Notes under the pieces: model-generated
Told to the model about the DNA's origin: nothing
The model's database searches: none
Seen by the model: only the letters and a program-made list of their open reading frames with translations
Translations under genes and position numbers: made by a program
Shown: positions 45,455 through 54,324 of the stretch, one piece after another
How positions within the stretch are numbered: the first letter of the stretch is position 1
Layout: each line of letters opens with the position of its first letter
Assembly (NCBI GenBank): GCA_028583605.1
Contig: CM053337.1
Location: forward strand, 24,476,162-24,540,161
Direction: 5' to 3'
Source of the DNA: Dastarcus helophoroides
Lineage: Eukaryota; Arthropoda; Insecta; Coleoptera; Bothrideridae
Length of the DNA: 64,000 bases

Positions 45455-46650
45455 TCATTTTGGAACACTCGCTGAATATTATTTCCAATCTTGAGCACAT
45501 TTGATTTTATTATTTTTGTCCATTGGTCGACGCACTAAAACAACATACACAACCAAAATCTGAAACCACAGTGAGCAAAAGGTTCATCCGCTCGTTGCGC
45601 AGCGCATTATTATTAAATTTCTTGCCGTTGAGGGTGTAAATCTCGCCGAAATTCTTCGTTTACTAGAAGCACAGTTTAGGGATACTTGTTTAAAGAAAAC
45701 TCGAGCGTATGAATGGCACAACAAATTTTTGGAAGGACGAACTCCAGTTGCAAATAAATCGTATGCCTTTTGTTCTTGGACTAGTGTGACTATGAACAAG
45801 ATTAACGCTGTTCGAACGCCTTTTAGAAGATGATCCGTTTATTTGTTGGTGAAATTGCAGCTCAGATAGGGATAAGATCTGGAAGTCCTTAGATAAGATT
45901 TGGAAGTGCTCAATCCATCATTACAGCTGAACTGGGGTGGGTGGCACCAGGTGGGTATCTCGTTTTTTGACTGAAAAACAGAAACAACAACGTCTAGAAA
46001 CGTGCTAGCACCATCTTGGACATTTTCAATGTGAAGGTGGCTGTTTTTTGCAACTTACGTTATATGTAATGAAACTTGCGTACACCATTACACCCCAGAA
46101 TTTAAGCAAGTATGAAGTGAAGAAGAAAGAAGGCAAAAACTCGCTCCTCAGCTGAAAAGGTTCTTGCGACAGTTCTTTGGATTTTTAAAAGAGTTGTGCA
46201 CGTTGATTTTCTGCATGAACGTCGTACGATTAATGCTACCTACTGCTGCCAGCTTGGGTGAAGCAAAATCTGCATATTGGCGGAAGAGGAGCAAATTTTT
46301 GGTCAAAAATGTGGTTTTGCTTCACGACAATGCCTGCCCCCACTTAGCCCATCTGAGACATCAAAAATTAGAAGAAATGTTTTGGGTAAAATTAGAACAC
46401 TCTCCTTATAGTCACGACTTATTGCGATTATCATATGTTTGGGCCACTGAAAGAAACTTTAGGGGGTGAGCGATTAAGATATTTGTGCGCAATTGGCTGC
46501 AAACACGTCTTCCTTCTTTCTATGAAGATGGCATTAAAAAACTTATAATTCGTTAAGAAAAATGCATAATAAAAAAACTGAAAAAATTGTAGCTACATTG
46601 AAATATTTAAAAATATTTTTCCTACAGTTCCTTCTTTTGCTTTTTTTTAT
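45455..46650 (+). pseudogene. Mariner lineage 2, longest copy (decayed transposase)
   Basis: From about 45566 (start codon lost) the + strand reads SEQKVHPLVAQRIIIKFLAV, AEILRLLEAQFRDTC and LKKTRAYEWHNKFLEGRTPV, the N-terminal DNA-binding region of a mariner transposase. After several shifts come remnants of WVHHYTPE-type sequence (about 46080), VVHVDFLHERRTIN-like sequence (about 46195-46235) and VVLLHDNACPHLAHLRHQ with the second catalytic Asp (about 46310). The segment SPYSHDLLRL is a damaged third-Asp region (about 46400) and PLKETLGGERL follows (about 46445). Numerous stops and shifts make it non-functional. A foldback element (45297) lies just upstream. Confidence 0.75.
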
Positions 46651-46659
46651 TTTGCTTTT

Positions 46660-47675
46660 TCTTTAGTTGTCAAAAACCCTTATAATCGATAACACAAAAT
46701 ATTTGCCCTTAAATCTACAAAATCAACGTAGAAGAATTTTGAAATAAGTACTAAAAAAAAATCTCAACTTTTCGAGTTTACTCTTAAAATTTGAACCTAA
46801 GTCTCTATCCTCGAATGTTCAACTATTTTTTCAAATTATTGCTTTACGTTAAAAGCCCCTATGAGTAGCCTGATCGAGACCCTTATAAGGAGGGATCCCA
46901 AACCTATCACTTAATGTAACTGATTGTGAGTAAACCTTGGAAAATAAGAAATTAAACAAATACATAATTCCGCGTACCTCTTTCTTTAGGCGACTCAAAG
47001 GAGTAATATTTGTTAAAAACGACGTTTTCGCGATTACATGTATTTACTTGTTACTAAAAAATTGTAAGAAATAAACTTTTTCCTAACAAAACTATTGCTA
47101 GTATAGCAAGTATAACAAATAACTATTTAAAAGTAACAGTCATGCCTCCTCCGAGGGCAATATTTTCAGGAAGTTTCCAGCGACATTTCACGAAGTTCGA
47201 AACTAAGAGGATTAGAGGACTAATTTAAAAACATTTTTAGTAGCGAAGGAAAATAACCACTTTCGATTTGGGTCTCATTTCGATAGACTTTTAACCACGC
47301 TCCTGGCCATAAATCTTTCCACTGTTTTAAATCGCTGGAACCGAATGACTTGAATTGAAAATTGCACTTTTCTGAATCTCCCTTACTTCGGAGGATTAAG
47401 TGTATGCTCGGTCTGTATCAAGCTCTGTTAGAGCTTTTGCTTCCGTTTTCAGCTAGAATTATTCCGGTTTAAGTGGAACGTATAAACGTGCTTGCAAAGT
47501 ATCAAATGCAGGATAGAATTGATATCAATTTTTATAGCAGTGCAATAATTTCACATCTTACACGAGAATTTTTAAAACTTAACTACGGCACTGGCAATAG
47601 TAATTATTATTCATCGTTCGATGTATGCATCGAAATATGTATTTTTAAGTCATTAGTGGCCATTCTGATATTTTG
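46660..47675. other. No recognised feature
   Basis: Balanced to AT-rich sequence without repeats shared in the window. 47240-47470 is somewhat less AT-rich but has no convincing exon. The frame 47473-47676 shows no known motif. Confidence 0.4.
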
Positions 47676-47679
47676 AGTT

Positions 47680-48835
47680 CAATTAAACTGGCCAACACTG
47701 AATTTGTCACACGAACTCTGGTAGGTAATTGTGTTTCGACTACCTACCCCCGTCATGAAACCCTACCTATTTTTTTTCCACCACAACCAATTCTCTTGTA
47801 ACAGGGTAAAATTTATTTTTAAAAATGTAGACTTTCCAAATACCGATCTTTTTATATAGGTGCATATACTATTTACTTCCTAAAAAATTTTATCAAAAAT
47901 ATAACATAATATCATAAACATATTAATTCTTTATTTGAAGTCTATTTTATTTTTAAAATTTGGGTACTTTTCATGTAAATGAGACACCAAGGACAAAAAA
48001 ATTTTAATTAGAAAATAGTTTGTCCTACACGTGGATATTTAATTTGTAAATAGAAAATTGTTAAGCATTTACACTTGTAAAGCTCTCTGGTATATTTCTA
48101 TCACCACTTTATATCAAATTGGGCTTACCATAAATTTTTCAGAGGGGATGGGTCCCAATAAAAATGGATTTTTATATTTCAAAGAGAAATTCTTCAAAAT
48201 AAGTGGAGTAGTAGTAAGATAGTAGTAGTAGAACCTCAAATTAAGAAAATTAATAAAGGACTCATTGTTTAAGGAAAAATTAAATGTTTTGTAAAAATCA
48301 GCATGAAGATGCTTCAAAAATTTAATTGGAGATATTTTGTTTTACCATAAGAGTGATATGTAAAAATATTTGGTCAAAAAACTTTTATTAGATTATAAAA
48401 TTTTGAGTTGTAATATGGGGATCAAGATTCATTTTTTAGATACATATCTTGACATAATTCCTACGAATTAGGGAGCTCTGGGGGACTCTAAGTGATAAAA
48501 ACTGATAAAATTTACATGCAGACATTCCAATGATGGAAAAACTTTATCAGGGTAGACTAAAATCTGGGGTGTTGACTGACTACTACTGCTTGATCAAGAG
48601 GGACCAACGGAAAGCTAAATAAACTAGAAAAACAAAGATTATTAGTTCCCAATGTACATTTTTTATGTTATATTTCTGGAGATCCATCATCTTTCAAACA
48701 TTTAACAAACAAATGTCGTGGGTGATGAAAATTTCAAAATTTCAAATGACAGCAACTAACACTATTAAAAAATATAAAAGAAGTTAATGTGACATGACAA
48801 AACTTCAGTTTTGTTGACCAGTGTTATTATAGGTT
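47680..48835 (+). repeat. 1.1-kb dispersed repeat (family R1), copy 2, inverted
   Basis: Inverted counterpart of 36945-38060, 9.6 kb away. The flanks (AATTAAACTGGCC side and GTTGACCAGTGTTATTA side) do not obviously carry target duplications or terminal repeats. The short - strand frame at 48114-48317 is not conserved as a protein. Confidence 0.8.
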
Positions 48836-48839
48836 ACTG

Positions 48840-50027
48840 ATTTACCGTAATCGACTGCTGTCAATGTCCATCCCTAGGACCCACCACTAGTAGAATGTTA
48901 ACATAAAATTTCTGCAGGAATGTTTGCATTTTATAACTTCTTTTTGTTCATATATCAGCCAACGGAAGATCTGTTATAACAATAGAGTTTGCTTCTTGAC
49001 CCAATATTCTTAAAAATTTGATCCAGATTTTAATGAATAAAGTCAAAACAATTTGTGCTTTTTTGTTTTTCTTAATTCCACGTGTTAAAAACTTAGATTC
49101 ATTAACCTAAAAACCTTTTAAATCGATTCAATTTAATTAAATTAATTAAAGAAAGCCGATTTCGTTTTTCTCAATCTGCAGCTAGGGGCAAACCGAGCTT
49201 AAACAAAATCGTATTAGTAAGATTTAACGGACTTTGGGATATTCCCAGCTCCTTCGTAAGCAAATACGGGATTTAAACGGGTTTGAATTTCACATAACTG
49301 AATTTCTCTTGTCTTATCGTCATAAATGATCTTGGCATCGGCTGAAGTGGCTGCCCTACTTTCGGAGAACTATTCAATACAAGTCTGAAAGCCTCCGAAA
49401 GTTACTATAAACATCGATGGGGAATTTACACTGTAATTTTATTATACCGTAATGGCATTAGAGTGACGATAATTATTTTGGACTTAGCACAATGCAACTT
49501 TCAGGCTTTTGAGTGTACTACCTTCTATCTGCACCTTGTTTCCACAACGCCATTAGCGGCGATGTCGAAGAAATTTCATCTTGTTATTAACTTTGGCGAA
49601 GTAGCTAGACGACAGCCGTTTTTTGCACAAATTGATTTAGGAAATTAGCGGCTTTTTGTTTCGTCAATTTAACTCCTAAATAACATTGGTTAAGTTGCAA
49701 AAATGAAAAGGTCATTTTTTTTCCTCTTATACAACGGCGTAAAAAGACGAAGCACAATTAGCTTTCGTTTATGATAAAAATCCATTTAAGTTCATACAAG
49801 TGTCCGCGAATTGTAGCGACAATTTTCTACAGTAGACAGAGAATGATAATCAAATACAATGTGCAAAACAGATTCAATTAGAATAACTTAGACCGTCATG
49901 GAAACTGTCGAGAGAGGTGTTGTATAAATTTATAGATTACTCACTGTTGTACTGCACAGTCACTATACAATTAATAGATTAAAACAATAACCAAACTAAA
50001 GCCCAATCTATGGCTGTCAATTTAACT
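48840..50027. other. No recognised feature
   Basis: Sequence between repeat R1 copy 2 and the mariner. The least AT-rich part, 49170-49680, carries a 61-codon frame without a recognisable family and without clear splice sites. Confidence 0.4.
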
Positions 50028-50029
50028 TA

Positions 50030-51326
50030 CCAGGTTATTCAATAAGTCCGTAGGATAGGTAAGAAAAAACAAAATTTTGACAAAACTCGATTTTGTTATT
50101 CAACATAGTTGCCTTCGAGGGCGATACAACGAGTATAGCGATTTTCCAACTTTTCGATACCACTTTTATAGTACAATTTCTCTTTCTTGTCAAAATAGGC
50201 CTCAGTTTCAGCGATTACTTCATCATTGGACTTAAATTTCTTTCCAACAAACATTTTCTTGAGATCTGAAAAGAGGAAAAAGTCGCTGGGAGCTGAGTCG
50301 GAAAAATACGGTGAGAGGGTAAGCAATTCAAAGCCCAATTCATTCAATTTTGCCATCGTTTTCATCGATTTGTGACACGGTGCATTGTCTTGGTGAAATA
50401 ACACTTTTTTCTTTTGAAAATGTGGCCGTTTCTTTGCGATTTCAGCCTTCAATCGATCCAAAAGTGCACAGTAATAGTTGCTGTTGATAATGGTTTCTTT
50501 TTAAAAATAGTCCATGAATATTATTCAGTTCGCATCCCAAAACACAGAAGCCATCACCTTAGCGGCCGACTGTTGCGTCTTTGCTCGCTTTGGATTCGGT
50601 TCGTCGACTACTGTCCACTCAGCTGACTGTATTTTGGATTCTGGTGTGTAATAGTAAAACCATGTCTCATCCATTGTCACATATCGACGATAGAATTTCA
50701 TTTTATTGCCGTTTAACAGCGCCAAACACTCCTCCGACGCATCGATTCGTTGTTGTTTTTGGTCGACTGTGAGCTCACGCGGCACCCACTTTGCACAGAG
50801 CTTTCGATTACCCAAATGTTCGTGTAAAATGGTAAAAACACTACCATCTGATATTTTCACAATGTCAGCTAGCTCATGCATCTTCAATTTGCGATCGTTT
50901 ATAACCAGTTTGTGGATTTTTTTGATGTTTTCAGGAATAACAGCCACATTTGGGCGTCCACTGCGCTCCACATTATTTGTGCTGGTACGACTACGTTTAA
51001 ATTCAGCAATCCACTTCTCTACCATTTGTCTCGATATAGCAGAGTTCGGATAAAGTTTATCAAGCCATTTTTTGGTTTCCACTGTATTTTTTTTTTTTTC
51101 ATCAAAAAGCAATGGTTTATCAAAACTCGAAATTCACTTTTTTCCATTTTTTTTTTCAGTAACAAAAGTTGTTTCACACAAAATGCTATAACTCACGAAT
51201 CGATAGTCAGATTGCTGTTAAATTTATACATGTATCGTTTGAAGGTTAGTACTAAATAAAAATTATATAAAAAAATTCTAGTAACGCTATCTATGTGTCA
51301 TCCTATAGACTTTTTAAATGGACTGT
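50030..51326 (-). mobile_element. Mariner lineage 1 element, nearly full length
   Basis: TIRs at 50030-50056 (CCAGGTTATTCAATAAGTCC then GTAGGAT) and, inverted, at 51300-51326 (ACAGTCCATTTAAAAAGTCT then ATAGGAT) are each bordered by TA (50028-50029 and 51327-51328), the mariner target. Length is 1297 bp, as usual for the family. The transposase lies on the minus strand and is inactivated. Confidence 0.88.
50096..51147 (-). pseudogene. Mariner transposase, broken by one frameshift and two stops
   Basis: The ATG at 51147 begins MEKSEFRVLINHCFLM and runs into 13 As (51087-51099), where a one-base change shifts the frame. From there about 190 codons are open, with the HTH domains (NTVETKKWLDKLYPNSAISR, ERSGRP), WVPRELT and YVTMDETWFYYYTPESK (first catalytic Asp). 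After KVMASVFWDAN come in-frame TGA (replacing a Gly) and, eight codons on, TAA. The same frame then continues to the end with VLFHQDNAPCH (second Asp) and APSDFFLF (third Asp), 34 residues apart, the mariner D34D signature. It ends IALEGNYVE, the standard end. About 350 residues in total. Resembles the irritans-type mariners. Not functional. Confidence 0.9.
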
Positions 51327-51384
51327 TATAATAGGCGTTTAAATGTGCCTAAAGCCAATTAAAAGTTAAATTTACTAGCAAGAA

Positions 51385-51452
51385 CTACACCTTAACTCTA
51401 AGGTGCCAGATTTTGTTTAATAGATCGCAGGTTCAAACCCCTGTGCCGCCAT
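51385..51452 (+). tRNA. tRNA-Leu-like fragment (pseudogene or SINE head)
   Basis: CTCTAAGGTGCCAGATTTTG resembles the D-arm to anticodon-arm segment of tRNA-Leu. GCAGGTTCAAACCCCTGTGC followed by CGCCA is a convincing T-arm and 3' acceptor strand with a polymerase III B-box. No matching 5' acceptor strand (GGCGGC) is present and the anticodon stem does not close well, so it is not a functional tRNA. It lies 59 bp beyond the mariner. Confidence 0.4.
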
Positions 51453-51493
51453 ACTATTAAAATTATAGCATGTTGGTAATCGGACATGACGTG

Positions 51494-51700
51494 ATTTAAA
51501 TACAAATCTTGTCCCTTAAAACCAAAAAAGATTTATAAACAAACAAAGGTTGCTCTAACCCGTTTCGATAGCCAAACTATCATCTTCAGAGAGATACTAG
51601 ATAGCTTGGCTATCAAAACGCATTAGAACTACCTTTGTTGTAGTTTTTAATATTTCTTGGTTTCAGTATTTCAGTTTTCAAAGAAAACCAAGGACCACCA
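51494..51700. mobile_element. Palindromic foldback element (P1), copy H
   Basis: Starts inside the left arm (ATACAAATCTTGTCCC) and runs through both arms to CCAAGGACCACCA. The left arm on the minus strand keeps CTCTCTGAAGATGATAG, TTTG, GCTATCGAAACGGG. In the right arm GAAA has become AAAA. Confidence 0.8.
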
Positions 51701-52352
51701 AAATGACGTGATGGTTACGTGAAACCACAAGTTTTTCCTCATCAAAAAATCGTAAATCGTTTAACTCGAGTAAGCAGTTTTCACTTAAAAAACTACTCAT
51801 CTAGACCCAACAGATTAAGTTGATTGTACCTTTTCCATTTTTTTTTCTTCAAGGTTGACGCAATGACTCAAAATTTCTCTCGACTGGCCTATTCAGTGCT
51901 TTTATATAACTGCCGGCTAGAAAGTATTAAATTTACCCAATGTATTTTAAGAATTTTATTAATTTGAAAACTTACATTATACCAATTATATACCTTTGGT
52001 AATCCGTGCAATTTGGGTAACCTCCAATTTAGAAATTTTGGAAAATCGCGAACTATGAAGAAAACAAGTCAGGTTTGCTGCCAAAAAAACGAAAAATGAT
52101 AAAATTCAAAAAGAAAACTCGAATGTTTCGGCTAAATCTTCGTAAAAACACTGATTAGCAAACAACGCACAGCTCAAACGATTTGGAAGTATAGAATTTT
52201 CACTGGAATTGCTCATATAACGTAAGTAAACACTAGGAAAGGATTTTTAAACATTTATTTCCCAAGAAGAAAAGCAGATCATTTTTAAAATTAGGAATGT
52301 AGAAAGTGTATGAAACAGAAAAAACAAAACAAATACCAATCAAAAAATTAAT
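51701..52352. other. No recognised feature
   Basis: Sequence between foldback copy H and the non-LTR element; the last part may be 5' untranslated sequence of that element. Confidence 0.35.
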
Positions 52353-53623
52353 ATGGGAACATAAAATGTAAGCGGGACTTTTGGAACTGAAGAGTTGAAA
52401 ATGTTAATAGGAGAAATTGAAAGATACCAATTGGATATTGTCGCAATACATTAGACAAAGCATTTCGGGATAGAAATTATCGACATAGAGGATATAACGT
52501 TTTATAAAGGTGGAGGTGATACCAGAAGACAAGGAGTAGGCTTTATGGTACAGAAAGAAGGAAGATGCAAAGTGCTATCTTTTAAACCGGTATCAGACCG
52601 GTTATGCATTATCAAGATAAAAGAACAACAAAGAAATATTAACCATGTAAATGTGCATGCCCCGATAGAAGACGCGAAAGAGGAGGAAAAAGATCACTTT
52701 TAAGAAAGTCTAAATTGCAAATATAAAAGACTGTCAAAAAGAGATATTAAGATTATAATGAGAGATGTTTATCAAAAATTAAGAAAAAAGATATATACAC
52801 AATGGTGGCAGGAAAACACGGCAAGCATCAAGAAACAAACAATAATGGAGAATGAATAATACGTTTTTCGATGGAAAAACAGATTTTTATAAGAAGTACT
52901 GAACTGAAACAAAAAGAGGTACATAAATACGGTATTCCCAGACTAAAACGATAAACCAGTTAGATCATGTAATAGTAGAAAGGAAAGATATGGAGAAAAT
53001 AACCAAAATACGTAGTATAAGAGGAGCGGAATATAATTCGAATCACTTTTTAATTAAGGTGATTGTCAAATGAGTGGAACAGAATCAGAAAACAAAACAT
53101 AATAAAAGGAAAAAAAAATGTAACTCAAAGCTGTTGCGGCAAAAACAAGTACATACAAGCGGAAAATAAGAGAACTATTAGTTGCAGTAACAAAGACAAA
53201 AGAAGCAGAAGAGAGGTGGGAAGCTATGAAAGCAGTAATACTAAGAGCAAACAGGGAGGTTCTGATGAACAAAAAAAGAAAACAAAAAGTTAAATATTGG
53301 TAGGACGAAGAATGTAAGCAAATATCAGAATTGTTAAGAAAAACCAGACAAAATATGCGAAGCCTAAATAATGAAAGTACAGGAAACTATAGAAAAATGA
53401 GAATAAAAATAAAAAGAACATGAAGAATGAACAAAAAACGTAATAAAAGTAAGCTAAGGGAAATAGAACAAAAGTTCCAGAAAAAAGAAATCAGAAATTT
53501 CTATCAAAAACTAAGAAGAATAAGAAAGAGGTACTAGAGTCAAGGTGAATTAATTAAAGATGAAGGAGGAAGTACAGGATATACTTTTTCCGGGATTGGA
53601 CCGTGTCAAAGAACTACTAAAAG

Positions 53624-53668
53624 TGTTCGACGTTTCGCCCACCATCGTAGGGGTCTTCTTCAGGAACA
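53624..53668 (-). ncRNA. Hammerhead-like motif in foldback element P2, - strand arm
   Basis: Inverse copy of 53906-53950: TGTTC, CTGAAGA, A, GACCCC...GGTGGGC, GAAA, CGTC, GAACA on the minus strand. Stem I pairs fully; stem II has one extra mismatch. Confidence 0.48.
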
Positions 53669-53905
53669 AAGAAAAGAAACAATAAATAAAAAGAAAAATA
53701 TAAGGAAATATGCAAAAATGAAAGAATGAAATGGCCAATTTCAAAACATTAGAGCACGGTAACTCAGTATGTCCACCATACCAGAGGCGAAACTCTTCTG
53801 AATTAAATATTGGTACAAAGGAAAAGAAAGTTTAGACAGAAAATCACAGTAAGCAGTATGTCCACCATACCAGAGGAGAAACTCTTCTTTATTGTTTCTT
53901 TTCTT

Positions 53906-53950
53906 TGTTCCTGAAGAAGCCCCCTACGATGGTGGGCGAAACGTCGAACA
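53906..53950 (+). ncRNA. Hammerhead-like motif in foldback element P2, + strand arm
   Basis: Order along the strand: TGTTC (53906-53910), CTGAAGA (53911-53917), A, stem II GCCC...GGGC (53919-53937), GAAA (53938-53941), CGTC (53942-53945), GAACA (53946-53950). TGTTC and GAACA pair perfectly as stem I, and a GTC precedes the expected cleavage point, as in type I hammerheads with a minimal stem III. The single A before stem II departs from the canonical core. Activity is not shown. Confidence 0.5.
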
Positions 53951-54324
53951 CTTTTAGTAGTTCTTTGACACGGTCCAATCCCGGAAGAAGTGTATCCTGT
54001 ACTGACTTTGGTAGTGGAAGCCTTCGTTATCATGAAGGAGGAAGACTAATCAGCGAAAAAGAAGAAATTGTGAAGCAATAGCGAAACTATTACAAGGATT
54101 TTCTCAACCAGGAGCAAAAAGAGAAAGAACTAGAGCAGGAAGATTAAGGAAATGAAAAGGAAGTGGAACCGTCGACTACAAACGAAATAAAGGAAAATAT
54201 CACAGACTGAAAGGTAATAAAAGCCCCGGAGCAACTCAAATAACAGCAGAGATGTTGAAACCAGATGGAGAACAACTACAGGGATGCATATATGGGCTGA
54301 TTAGAGGAATAAGGGAAAAATTTT

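Larger units (their letters stand above)
53573..54031. mobile_element. Foldback element (family P2), Penelope-like, inside the LINE
   Basis: 459 bp flanked by a 13-bp target duplication ATGAAGGAGGAAG (53560-53572 and 54032-54044), splitting the LINE frame. Outer arms of about 115 bp (53573-53688 and about 53891-54006) are inverted repeats containing TTCCGGGATTGGACC, CTACTAAAAGTGTTCGACG and TTTCTTTTCTTTGTTCC. The interior holds two direct repeats of CAGTATGTCCACCATACCAG (about 53769 and 53859). The arm on the + strand has TGTTC, CTGAAGA, A, a GCCC...GGGC hairpin, GAAA, CGTC, GAACA. A variable-length target duplication and inverted terminal pieces fit Penelope-like retroelements; no protein is encoded. 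Confidence 0.78.

Noticed and set aside
46160..46470. 101-codon frame as an independent gene
   Set aside because: It is a segment of the decayed mariner (LLHDNACPH) opened by frameshifts.
50581..51259. Several + strand frames of 63-127 codons
   Set aside because: Antisense shadows of the mariner transposase.
53063..53293. + strand 76-codon frame and its antisense
   Set aside because: Out-of-frame readings of the LINE remnant, whose protein similarity is in another frame.
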